Below, piece by piece: positions 16,045 through 24,421 of a DNA stretch of 64,000 bases. The notes below the pieces were generated by a model. It saw only the letters and a list, made by a program, of their open reading frames with translations. It was not told the origin of the DNA and did no database searches. Origin of the DNA: Candidatus Rokuibacteriota bacterium (GTDB lineage Bacteria; Methylomirabilota; Methylomirabilia; Rokubacteriales; CSP1-6); contig QHSX01000056.1 in the NCBI GenBank assembly GCA_003221695.1, forward strand, positions 62,001 to 126,000. The letters are read 5' to 3'. Each line of letters starts with the position of its first letter. The stretch's first letter is position 1. The translations under genes and the position numbers were made by a program.

Positions 16045-19000
16045 ATGACGATCACGCGCGACTTCGCCCTGGACGCCAAGTACCGCCAGGAAGAAGGGCT
16101 CATCCTCCTCTCCGGCATCCAGGCGCTCGTGAGGCTGCCGCTCGACCAGCACCGCGCCGACCGCCGCCGCGGGCTCAACACCGCGACGCTGATCTCCGGC
16201 TACCGAGGCTCACCCCTCGGCGGTCTCGACCTGACCCTGGAGCGCAATCCTGATCTCCTCCGCGAGCACAACGTCGTCTTCATCTCCGGCCTCAACGAGG
16301 ACCTCGGCGCGACCGCGATCTACGGCAGCCAGCTCGCCAACCTCTTCCCGCGGCCCAAATACGACGGCGTTCTCGGCATGTGGTATGGCAAGGGCCCGGG
16401 CGTGGACCGCACGGGCGACATCTTCAAGCACGCCAACTTCGCCGGCGTCGCGCGCCACGGCGGCGTCCTGGCCCTGGGCGGCGACGACCCGCTCTCCAAA
16501 TCGTCCACGATCCCGTCGCACTCCGAGGTCGCCTTCTACGACGCGCTCTTTCCCGTGCTCTTTCCGGGGACCGCCCAGGAGATCCTCGACCTCGGGCGGC
16601 TCGGCTTCGAGCTCTCGCGTTACACGGGGCTCTGGGTCGGTTTCAAGATCGTCACCAACGTCGCCGATGAGATCGGCACGGCCGAGGTCGCGCCCGATCG
16701 CGTCACGCTCGCCGACCCGGGCTTCGAGTACGACGGGCGGCCGTGGCAGCAGCGGCAGAACCCGCTCCTGATGCCCCCATGGGGGCTCGACACCGAGCGC
16801 GAGATCCACTACGGGCGACTCGAGGCCGCCCGTGCGTTCGCCCGGGTCAACCGGCTCAATCGGATCACGCTGGACGCGCCGAACGCGTGGCTCGGAATCG
16901 CCGCGCCCGGCAAGACCTACTACGACCTGCGCGAGGCCCTCCGCGAGCTCGGCCTGGACGACACGACGCTCCGGCACTACGGCATCCGGCTGCTGAAGCT
17001 CGGGATGCTCTTCCCGATGGAGCCGACGACCATCCGGGAGTTCGCGCGGGGTCTCCGGGAGCTGCTCGTCATCGAAGAGAAACGGGCGTTCTGCGAGCTC
17101 TTCATCCGCGACGTCCTCTACAACGACGCCGAGCGCCCGCGCATCCTGGGCAAGTCCGACCTCGAGGGCCGCCCGCTCGTGCCCGCCGACGCCGAGCTCG
17201 ACGCGGACCGGATCGCGCAGATCGTGGCGACGCGGCTCGAGCGCCGGATCCCGCGCGAGTCCATCACGGCGCGGGTCGCTCTCCTCGGGGCGCTCCGCGA
17301 GCGCCCGGCACCGGTCACGCTCACGCGCCAGCCGTACTTCTGCTCGGGCTGCCCGCACAACCGCTCGACGGTCCTCCCGGAGGGCTCGATCGCGAGCGCC
17401 GGCATCGGTTGCCACGGCATGGCGCTCCTCATGGATCGGCGGACGATGGGGCTCACCCACATGGGCGGCGAGGGCGTCCAGTGGGTCGGGATGGCGCCCT
17501 TCACCGAGACCCCGCACATCTTCCAGAACCTCGGCGACGGCACCTTCTTCCACTCGGGTTCTCTCGCGGTCCGCCAGGCGGTCGCCGCCGGCACGAACAT
17601 CACGTACAAGATCCTCTACAACTCCGCGGTCGCGATGACCGGCGGCCAGGACGCCGCGGGCGCGATGCCGGTGCCGGAGCTGACGCGCTCGCTCCACGCC
17701 GAGGGCGTGCGGCGCATCATCGTGATGACGGACGAGCCTGACAAGTACGCGAAGAACGCCCAGTGGGCCCCGGGCGTGGAGGTCTGGCACCGCGAGCGGC
17801 TCGACAAGGCCCAGCAGGTCCTGCGCGCGATCCCCGGTGTGACCGCGCTCGTCTACGACCAGCGGTGCGCGGCGGAGAAGCGGCGCCTCCGGAAGCGCGG
17901 GAAGCTCCCCGATCCCGCGCTGCGGGTCTTCATCAACGAGGCGGTCTGTGAAGGCTGCGGCGACTGCGGCGTGAAGAGCAACTGCCTTTCCGTGCAGCCG
18001 GTCGAGACGGAATTTGGACGGAAGACCCAGATCCACCAATCTTCGTGCAACAAGGACTACTCGTGCCTGGACGGCGACTGCCCGTCGTTCCTGACGGTCG
18101 TGCCCCGGGGTACGGCCGCGAAGAAGACGCGGCGGGTGTTCACGGTGGATCGCGAGCAGCTGCCCTCGCCGGCGCTGCGGGTGGGCCCGGAGGCGAACGT
18201 CTTCATGGTGGGGATCGGCGGCACGGGCGTCGTGACCGTCAACCAGATCCTCGGCACGGCCGCGCTCCTGGACGGCAAGCACGTCCGCGGCCTCGACCAG
18301 ACGGGCCTCTCCCAGAAGGGTGGCCCCGTCGTCTCGCACCTCAAGATCTTCGAGCGAGCGCCGGAGGTGTCGAACAAGGTGGCGGCGGGGTCGGCCGACT
18401 GCTACCTCGGCTTCGACCTCCTGGTCGCGACGTCGCCCCAGAACCTCGACCACGCGAGCCCCGACCGTACGGTCGCGATCGTCTCGACGAGCAAGGTCCC
18501 GACGGGCGCCATGGTGACCTCGACCGACGTCGAGTTTCCGGACCCGGGCGGGCTCGTCGCGTCCATCAACCGCTTCACCCGCAAGGACGAGAACGTCTAC
18601 CTCGACGCGCAGGTGCTCGCCGAGACGCTCTTCGACGACCACATGGCCGCCAACATGATCGTGCTCGGCGCCGCCTACCAGGCGGGCGCCATTCCGGTGA
18701 GCGCCGAGGCCATCGAGGAAGCGATCGTGCTCAATGGCGTGTCGGTCCAGATGAATACCCACGCCTTCCGCGCCGGCCGGCTCTTCGTCGGCGACCCCGT
18801 GTGGGCGAAGAGCCTGAGGCGGCGGCGACTCGGGGCGGTCGAGGTCCGGCCGGAGCTCGGGCGCGAGGCGCGCGCCCTCGTGGACCGCGTGGGGGCCACG
18901 GGCGAGCTCCGGCGCCTCCTCGAGATCCGTGTGCCCGAGCTCTGCGCCTACCAGAACGCGGCGTACGCGGATGAGTACGTCGAGTTCGTCCGGCGCGTGC

Positions 19001-19512
19001 GCGAGGTCGAGGCGGCCGCGGTGGGCGGCGAGACGCGGCTCTCCGAGGGCGTCGCGCGATACCTCTTCAAGCTCATGGCCTACAAGGACGAGTACGAGGT
19101 GGCGCGCCTGCACCTCGCACAAGACCTCGCGACGGCCCTGGCGGCCGAGTTCCCGGGCGGCGTGACGGTGCAGTACAACCTCCACCCGCCGCTCCTGCGC
19201 GCCCTCGGCATGACGCGGAAGCTCAAGCTCGGCAAATGGTTCGACGGGGTCTTCCGGCTCCTCGTCGCCCTGCGCCGGCTCCGCGGCACCGTCTTCGATC
19301 CGTTCGGCTACGCCGAGGTGCGCCGCGTCGAGCGCGCGCTGCCCAGCGAGTACCGGGCGCTCGTCGAGAAGGCGCTTGTCGCCCTCTCGCCCGAGACCTA
19401 CGAGTCCGCGGTGAGGCTCGCCAACCTGCCCGACGTGATCCGCGGTTACGAAGGGATCAAGCTCCGGAACGTCGGGCGCTTCCGCGACGAGGTCCGCGCG
19501 CTCGGGTTCTGA
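16045..19512 (+). CDS. Indolepyruvate:ferredoxin oxidoreductase family protein (fused)
   Basis: 1155 residues. Order: a 2-oxoacid-oxidoreductase pyrimidine-binding-like region (1-400), a TPP-binding region with YFCSGCPHNRS and 'GIGCHGMALLMDRRT' (about 430-600), a 4Fe-4S motif CEGCGDCGVKSNC (about 635-647) with further Cys in SCNKDYSCLDGDC, then the gamma-type domain starting with VGIGGTGVVTVNQ (about 718) and a C-terminal domain of 200 residues (DUF6537-like). This is the single-chain IorA/IorB-like form. It oxidatively decarboxylates aryl or branched 2-oxoacids to acyl-CoA, reducing ferredoxin. It is alone here apart from the small gene after it. Confidence 0.88.
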   Translation: MTITRDFALDAKYRQEEGLILLSGIQALVRLPLDQHRADRRRGLNTATLISGYRGSPLGGLDLTLERNPDLLREHNVVFISGLNEDLGATAIYGSQLANLFPRPKYDGVLGMWYGKGPGVDRTGDIFKHANFAGVARHGGVLALGGDDPLSKSSTIPSHSEVAFYDALFPVLFPGTAQEILDLGRLGFELSRYTGLWVGFKIVTNVADEIGTAEVAPDRVTLADPGFEYDGRPWQQRQNPLLMPPWGLDTEREIHYGRLEAARAFARVNRLNRITLDAPNAWLGIAAPGKTYYDLREALRELGLDDTTLRHYGIRLLKLGMLFPMEPTTIREFARGLRELLVIEEKRAFCELFIRDVLYNDAERPRILGKSDLEGRPLVPADAELDADRIAQIVATRLERRIPRESITARVALLGALRERPAPVTLTRQPYFCSGCPHNRSTVLPEGSIASAGIGCHGMALLMDRRTMGLTHMGGEGVQWVGMAPFTETPHIFQNLGDGTFFHSGSLAVRQAVAAGTNITYKILYNSAVAMTGGQDAAGAMPVPELTRSLHAEGVRRIIVMTDEPDKYAKNAQWAPGVEVWHRERLDKAQQVLRAIPGVTALVYDQRCAAEKRRLRKRGKLPDPALRVFINEAVCEGCGDCGVKSNCLSVQPVETEFGRKTQIHQSSCNKDYSCLDGDCPSFLTVVPRGTAAKKTRRVFTVDREQLPSPALRVGPEANVFMVGIGGTGVVTVNQILGTAALLDGKHVRGLDQTGLSQKGGPVVSHLKIFERAPEVSNKVAAGSADCYLGFDLLVATSPQNLDHASPDRTVAIVSTSKVPTGAMVTSTDVEFPDPGGLVASINRFTRKDENVYLDAQVLAETLFDDHMAANMIVLGAAYQAGAIPVSAEAIEEAIVLNGVSVQMNTHAFRAGRLFVGDPVWAKSLRRRRLGAVEVRPELGREARALVDRVGATGELRRLLEIRVPELCAYQNAAYADEYVEFVRRVREVEAAAVGGETRLSEGVARYLFKLMAYKDEYEVARLHLAQDLATALAAEFPGGVTVQYNLHPPLLRALGMTRKLKLGKWFDGVFRLLVALRRLRGTVFDPFGYAEVRRVERALPSEYRALVEKALVALSPETYESAVRLANLPDVIRGYEGIKLRNVGRFRDEVRALGF

Positions 19513-19529
19513 GCGCCGATCGGGACACG

Positions 19530-19796
19530 ATGAAGAACCTCGACAAGCAGCTCCGGGTGCTCCAGAAGCAACTGACGGAGCTGCGCGCCCGGGCCGGTCG
19601 CGCGCGCGGTCAGGCGCGCCGGCGTCTCAAGCGGCTCGAGCGGCGAACGCGCGTGACGGTCGAGCGCACCGTGCGGGTGCTCGAGCCCAAGGTGCAGCGG
19701 GCCGTCGTCGAAGCGAAGCTCATCGCGCGTGGGGTTCGTGCCGGCGTCAGTGCGGGCGTCGCCGCGTACCGCGAGGGCCGCCCGCCGAAACGCTGA
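19530..19796 (+). CDS. Small basic coiled-coil protein
   Basis: 88 residues, starting with ATG 17 nt after the oxidoreductase stop. The first half is strongly helical and heptad-like (LDKQLRVLQKQLTELRAR), followed by an Arg-rich middle and an Ala/Gly/Val end. I do not recognise the family; it may be a phasin-like or nucleoid-associated small protein. It could also be only a well-composed reading frame in GC-rich DNA, but spacing behind the large gene favours a real one. Confidence 0.45.
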   Translation: MKNLDKQLRVLQKQLTELRARAGRARGQARRRLKRLERRTRVTVERTVRVLEPKVQRAVVEAKLIARGVRAGVSAGVAAYREGRPPKR

Positions 19797-19800
19797 CCGC

Positions 19801-20226
19801 TCACGCCTCGGGCCGCGCGCGCCCGCGTTTGAGCGCAGCGCGATGCTTCTTTGCCTCGAGCCGCTGCTCCCTCGCCCCCGCGGACGGTCGGGATGGCCTG
19901 CGCGAGCGCGGCTCCCGCAGCGCCGCCGCGACCAGGGCCCGGACCTTCTCGCGGGCGTCCTCGAGATTTCGGGCCTGGTTGCGCGTCGCCTGGCTCGTGA
20001 TCATGAGCTGGCCGTCGGCGTCGAGCCGGCCGCGGCTCAGCCCATGGAGGCGCGCCCGCGCCGCGTCGGAGAGCCCCTCGATCACGCCGAGGTCGACTCG
20101 GAGCTCCACCTTCGTCGCGACCTTGTTCACGTTCTGGCCGCCGGGCCCCGACGCGCGCGTGGCGCGAACGCGAAGCGCGTGCCCGGGTACGCGCACCGAC
20201 TCGCTGACGACGATCGCCGCGGCCAT
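19801..20226 (-). CDS. arfB: ArfB-like peptidyl-tRNA hydrolase (ribosome rescue)
   Basis: 141 residues. The catalytic GGQ motif is in 'RASGPGGQNVNKVATKVEL', followed by the typical 'LMITSQATRNQARNLEDA' segment. The basic C-terminal tail (RRPSRPSAGAREQRLEAKKHRAAL) is the part that enters the mRNA channel of stalled ribosomes. The ATG at 20226 is chosen over a longer frame because the family begins here. TACAAT lies exactly 6 nt before it on the minus strand, hinting at a leaderless message. It faces the small coiled-coil gene end to end. Confidence 0.88.
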   Translation of the reverse strand: MAAAIVVSESVRVPGHALRVRATRASGPGGQNVNKVATKVELRVDLGVIEGLSDAARARLHGLSRGRLDADGQLMITSQATRNQARNLEDAREKVRALVAAALREPRSRRPSRPSAGAREQRLEAKKHRAALKRGRARPEA

Positions 20227-20374
20227 GCGCCGATTGTAGCCGGACCTGACCGGCGGTGCGTCTGTGCATCGGTCTTCGCGGAGGTCAGGGTAGGATGGGA
20301 GTCGCAGGTCTCGGGAACCACGGCACCCCGTGGAGCACGAAAGAACAACCTGTCGAGTGATCAAGGAGGAGTCC

Positions 20375-20545
20375 ATGGCGGAAGGCGAGATCGACTTCAT
20401 CCAAATCGCCGGAGTCGGGGATCGCCTCTACGGGCTGACAAAAGAGGGCGACGTCTGGGCCTTCGACAGGATGGAGCAGACGTGGAAGCGGGTTCCGATG
20501 GCGTTCAAACAGGCCGGAGGCCGGCCCGGGGACAAGCCCGCGTAG
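20375..20545 (+). CDS. Small hypothetical protein
   Basis: 56 residues with a good AAGGAGG SD 4-6 nt before the ATG. The sequence 'IDFIQIAGVGDRLYGLTKEGDVWAFD....WKRVPM' reads like one or two blades of a beta-propeller or a short WG-type repeat. Homologues of this single-blade kind are seen as stand-alone small proteins; function is unknown. No obvious partner next to it. Confidence 0.55.
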   Translation: MAEGEIDFIQIAGVGDRLYGLTKEGDVWAFDRMEQTWKRVPMAFKQAGGRPGDKPA

Positions 20546-20630
20546 AAACAACGGCTCACGTCGCCGCTCTCGGCCATGATCGCCCAGCTCCCGCGCCTCT
20601 TCTTCGGACCGTCTGGCCGTTGAGCCGCCG

Positions 20631-20658
20631 TTGCGTTCCCCGTCGCAGGGTGTATGGT
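20631..20658 (+). promoter_or_regulatory. Probable promoter of second toxin-antitoxin pair
   Basis: TTGCGT (20631-20636), 16-nt spacer, TATGGT (20653-20658), then 6 nt to the ATG at 20665. The arrangement repeats that seen before the antitoxin at 15331. Confidence 0.4.
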
Positions 20659-20664
20659 ATATGT

Positions 20665-20892
20665 ATGGCGCGCCTCATTTCGACGACGGTGCGGCTGGGA
20701 GAAGAAGACGTGCGGGCATTGAGGCGGGCCCGAGCGGCGGGCCACTCTGCGTCCGACCTCATTCGGAAGGGCCTCCGCGTGGTGGCGTCGCGCTACTACA
20801 CCGGTCGCCGCCCACCGGCGACGCGTCTCTTCGAGTCCACGAACACTAAACTCGGGGATGAGTCGGAGCTCTTCCGAGATCTCGAGACTTGA
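20665..20892 (+). CDS. Ribbon-helix-helix antitoxin
   Basis: 75 residues. N-terminal strand and two helices 'LISTTVRLGEEDVRALRRARAAGHSASDLIRKGLRVVA' fit an RHH DNA-binding antitoxin; the C-terminal tail would wrap the PIN toxin. It overlaps the toxin start. No SD; the hexamer 6 nt upstream suggests a leaderless transcript. Confidence 0.75.
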   Translation: MARLISTTVRLGEEDVRALRRARAAGHSASDLIRKGLRVVASRYYTGRRPPATRLFESTNTKLGDESELFRDLET

Positions 20893-21320
20893 GCCCACCG
20901 ATCGTCGTCGACACCGGCGGGCTCCTGCGGGCCCTCGCCGGCACGAGACGCGGTCGACCGAGCTTCCCCGACTACGAGAAGGCTCTGACGTCCGCGAGTC
21001 TGGTCATCGTGCCCGGGCCCGTTCTGGCAGAGGTGGACTACTTTCTACGGGACAACCGGGCCGCCATGCGACGGCTGGTCGCCGAGATTTTTGATCCGCG
21101 AACTCGCTACGAGTATGAGCTCCCGCTTCCGTCCGACATTGTTCGAGCCCTCGAGCTCGACGCGAAGTTCAGCGGGCTCGATCTGGGGCTGGTCGATGGG
21201 ACCGTTGCCGCCGTGGCGGAGCGTCGGCGCATCTTTCGGATCCTGACGACGGATCGTCGTGACTTCGGCGCGATCCGCGTGGGCGCAAGCCTCACGCAGC
21301 CACTGGAGCTGCTGCCATGA
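20889..21320 (+). CDS. PIN-domain toxin ribonuclease
   Basis: 143 residues. VVDTGGLLRAL, the 'VPGPVLAEVDYFL' segment, and 'GLDLGLVDGTVAAVAERRRI..ILTTDRRDF' carry the PIN acidic residues. It uses a TTG start overlapping the antitoxin stop. Unusually, its stop overlaps the adenine deaminase start (ATGA), so the three genes could form one coupled transcript. Confidence 0.82.
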   Translation: MSPPIVVDTGGLLRALAGTRRGRPSFPDYEKALTSASLVIVPGPVLAEVDYFLRDNRAAMRRLVAEIFDPRTRYEYELPLPSDIVRALELDAKFSGLDLGLVDGTVAAVAERRRIFRILTTDRRDFGAIRVGASLTQPLELLP

Positions 21321-23029
21321 CGGCCGCGGAGCGCCGGAGGCTCATCGACGTCGCGCGGGGCGCCCGGCCCGCGGACCTCGTGATCCGCGGCGGCACGCTC
21401 CTCAACGTCTACACGGGCGAGCTCTATCCCGCGAACGTCGCCGTCAAGGGCGAGCGGATCGGGTACGTCGGCGCCCGCGAGGACACGATCGGGCCACGCA
21501 CGACAGTGCTCGACGCTCGGGGCCGGATCCTGGTCCCGGGCTATATCGATCCCCACGTCCACCCCGCCCACCTCACGACTCCGTCGGCGCTCGCGCGTTT
21601 CGCCTTGCCACGCGGGACGACGAGCGTTGTCGCCGACACGCTCCAGTTCCTGGAGCTCGGAGGCGTGCGCGCGTTCCTCCGCGTCGCCGACGCGCTCGCG
21701 CCCGCGCCGCTCAAGTTCTACTGGATGATCCGGCCGCACGCGCAGTCCCGGACGGCGGACGAAGCGCGCCGCTTCCCGCTCCGGGACCTCGTGCGTGCGC
21801 TCGCGCACCCCCGCGCGGTGGCGATCGGCGAGGTCACGCGCTGGCCCGACGCGTGGTCCGGGCGCCCGGACCTGCTCCGGCGCCTGGCGCTCGCCTCGGC
21901 GCGCTTCCCGCGCGTCGAGGGCCACACGGCGGGCGCCGCGGGCGAGAAGGTGGCGGCGATCGCGGCGGCCGGTTTCACCTCCGACCACGAGCCCATCACC
22001 GCACGCGAGGTGCTCGAGCGCGCGCGGCAGGGGATCGCGGTCATGCTGCGCGAGTCCTCGCTCCGGCCGGACTTGAACGGGCTGCTCGACGCGCTCAAGG
22101 AGGCCCCGGCGCTCGTCTCGCGTCTCATGCTCACGTGTGACGGCTCGATGCCGGCGTTCCTCCGCGCCCACGGCTTCGTGGATCATCTGCTCCGGGTGGT
22201 CCTCGAGCGCGGCGTGGCGCCGATCGACGCCTACCGCATGGCCACGCTGAACCCGGCGACGTACTTCGGCCTCGACGGGGACCTCGGCGGGATCGCCCCC
22301 GGCCGGTACGCCGACGTCTGCTTGCTCGATGATCTCGCCGAGCCGCGGCCGGCCGCCGTCGTCGCGCGCGGCCGGCTCGTCGCCTCCGACGGCCGGCTCC
22401 GCGCGCGCGTCGCCGAGCTCCCGTGGTCCTCTATCTTCACGTCGGCCGCGGCGCGGCTGACCGTCGGCTGGCGGGCGCGCGCCGCCGATTTCGCGCTCCC
22501 GGCGCGGGATCGCTACCCGGTCATCCGGCTCGTGAGCGCCGTGATCAGCCGGCTCGAGGAGCGTCCGCTCGGCCCGGGCGATCTCCAGGCGGCCCTCCTC
22601 GACCGCGGCGGGCGCTGGATCGCGCCCGGGATCGTCGCGGGCTTCGCCGACCGGCTCGACGGCCTGGCGGCGACCATCAGCACCGACTTCAACATCGTGG
22701 CGCTCGGTCGGAGCCCCGCGGCCATGGCGCGCGCGGTGAACCGGCTGCTCCAGCTCCGCGGCGGGGTCGTCGTCGTCGACGGGACGGACGTCGCCTACGA
22801 GCTCCCGCTGCCGCTCGGCGGGATCATGACGCGGGGCTCCGTCGAGGAGGCCGCCGATCGCGAGGAGGAGCTCCGCGCCGCGCTCGTCGCGCGCGGGTAT
22901 CCGCACCACGAGCCTTTGTTCACGCTGTTCTTCCTGTGCGCGGACTTTCTGCCGGCCGTGCGGCTCACGCCGCGCGGCGTGTGGGACGTCAAGCAGAGCC
23001 GGCTGCTCCTGCCGTCGCGGCCGTTGTAG
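21317..23029 (+). CDS. ade: Adenine deaminase
   Basis: 570 residues. An amidohydrolase-type enzyme with the HxH metal motif in 'GYIDPHVHPAHLTTPS', a lysine/His/Asp region in 'SDHEPITAREVLERARQG' and 'LMLTCDGSMPAF', the 'ATLNPATYFGLDGDLGGIAPGRYADV' composite-domain return, and a C-terminal ade-specific domain ending in 'PRGVWDVKQSRLL'. It converts adenine to hypoxanthine in purine salvage. Length is normal. The ATG overlaps the PIN toxin stop. Confidence 0.85.
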   Translation: MTAAERRRLIDVARGARPADLVIRGGTLLNVYTGELYPANVAVKGERIGYVGAREDTIGPRTTVLDARGRILVPGYIDPHVHPAHLTTPSALARFALPRGTTSVVADTLQFLELGGVRAFLRVADALAPAPLKFYWMIRPHAQSRTADEARRFPLRDLVRALAHPRAVAIGEVTRWPDAWSGRPDLLRRLALASARFPRVEGHTAGAAGEKVAAIAAAGFTSDHEPITAREVLERARQGIAVMLRESSLRPDLNGLLDALKEAPALVSRLMLTCDGSMPAFLRAHGFVDHLLRVVLERGVAPIDAYRMATLNPATYFGLDGDLGGIAPGRYADVCLLDDLAEPRPAAVVARGRLVASDGRLRARVAELPWSSIFTSAAARLTVGWRARAADFALPARDRYPVIRLVSAVISRLEERPLGPGDLQAALLDRGGRWIAPGIVAGFADRLDGLAATISTDFNIVALGRSPAAMARAVNRLLQLRGGVVVVDGTDVAYELPLPLGGIMTRGSVEEAADREEELRAALVARGYPHHEPLFTLFFLCADFLPAVRLTPRGVWDVKQSRLLLPSRPL

Positions 23030-23034
23030 CGGTT

Positions 23035-24294
23035 GTGAGCCCTCGCCGCCAGCGGCGTCTCGCCCTGGGCGTGCTCCTCGGCGCCTGTGCGCTCGCGGCG
23101 CTCGCGTTTCCCCTGAGGAGCCGCTGGTGGGGCGGCCTCATCCTCGCGATCGCCGAGGCGGGAATCGTGGGGGGGCTGGCGGACTGGTTCGCGGTGACCG
23201 CGCTCTTCCGCCGCCCGCTCGGGCTGCCGATCCCTCACACCGCCCTCATCCCCGCGAACTGGGAGCTGATGGCAGCGCGCGTCGGCACGATGGTGGGCAG
23301 CCGCGTCCTCACACGCGAGTACGTGACCCAGGAGATCGAGGGCGTGGACCTCGCGGGGCTCCTCGCGCGCGGCGCCGAGCGCCTGACGCGCCGGGACCTC
23401 GAGACGTTCACGCTCACTCTCGGACGGTGGGCCGCCGCGGAGCTTACGCCGCGGGCGGCCGGTGACCTCGCCATCCGGCTCCGTGACCGGTTCCTCGGCC
23501 GCCCCACGGCGCCCCTGCTCGCCGGCGCCCTCGAGGTCGCGTGTCGCCGGGGCCTGGACCAGCGCGCGGTCACCGCTCTGGCGCGCGCCCTCGGCGACGC
23601 GCTGGGCCGGCCGGCCTTTCGAGAGGTCGTGGGCGAGGCCGTGGATGACGTGCTCGCGCGCTACCGCGAGCGGATGGGTGCGTACCCGCGCTTCTGGATG
23701 GGCGTCGCGAGCCTCCTGGGACTGATCGACCGCGAGCGCCTCGTCGCCGCGCTCCACGCCGGGCTCTTGCAGGTCGCCGGCGATCCCGACCATCCGGTGC
23801 GGCAGCGGCTCACCGAGGCGCTGGCCGGGCTCCCGGAGCGGCTGCGCCGCGATCCGGCGCTCGCGGCGCGCGTCGAGGCCGCGACGCGGGACCTGCTGAC
23901 GACGCCGGCGGTCGCGCGCGTTCTGGAAGAGGCGGCGACGGCGCTCCAGATGGCGCTCGTCGCGGACCTCGCCGCGCCGCGCTCGGAGACGGCGACGTGG
24001 CTGGTCGAACGACTCGAGCGCGCGCGGCGCGCGCTGGTGGCCGACGCGGAGCTGCGCGGGGAGATCGACCGCTGGGTCAAGGCGCGCGTGATCGAGCTGG
24101 TCGAGCGCCACCACGACCGGCTCGCGACCTTCATCGAGAAGGGCGTGCTCGCGCTCGGCCCCCAGGGCGCCGTCCGGCTCATCGAGGAGCATGCGGGCGA
24201 CGACCTCCAGTACATCCGGGTCAACGGCACCGTCGTGGGCGGCCTCGCGGGCGGCCTCCTCTACGCGATCCATCTCCTGCTCCGCCTCTTCTAG
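23035..24294 (+). CDS. DUF445 family membrane-associated protein
   Basis: 419 residues from a GTG 6 nt after the deaminase stop. It has one N-terminal hydrophobic segment, then 'GGLADWFAVTALFRRPLGLPIPHTALIP', the hallmark of DUF445, a long helical region, and a C-terminal segment 'LQYIRVNGTVVGGLAGGLLYAIHLLLRLF' that is again membrane-like. The family is uncharacterised; it is widespread in bacteria as an inner-membrane protein. Confidence 0.82.
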   Translation: MSPRRQRRLALGVLLGACALAALAFPLRSRWWGGLILAIAEAGIVGGLADWFAVTALFRRPLGLPIPHTALIPANWELMAARVGTMVGSRVLTREYVTQEIEGVDLAGLLARGAERLTRRDLETFTLTLGRWAAAELTPRAAGDLAIRLRDRFLGRPTAPLLAGALEVACRRGLDQRAVTALARALGDALGRPAFREVVGEAVDDVLARYRERMGAYPRFWMGVASLLGLIDRERLVAALHAGLLQVAGDPDHPVRQRLTEALAGLPERLRRDPALAARVEAATRDLLTTPAVARVLEEAATALQMALVADLAAPRSETATWLVERLERARRALVADAELRGEIDRWVKARVIELVERHHDRLATFIEKGVLALGPQGAVRLIEEHAGDDLQYIRVNGTVVGGLAGGLLYAIHLLLRLF

Positions 24295-24421
24295 GAGCGT
24301 CTCGGATCCTGGGGGTGGCTCGGAGGGGATCGTCGCGCCCTTCGGGCGCGCCTGTGAAGTCGCCCCCTTCGATTTGGTACACTCAGCCAGCCGATCGCCC
24401 GAGCCGACTGGAGGTCAATCG

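Noticed and set aside
16210-19185. Very long open frame (about 990 codons) opposite the indolepyruvate oxidoreductase gene
   Set aside because: High GC with strong third-position bias keeps the antisense frame open. The translation is Arg/Asp/Glu/His-rich and lacks domain motifs, while the plus strand has clear catalytic motifs.
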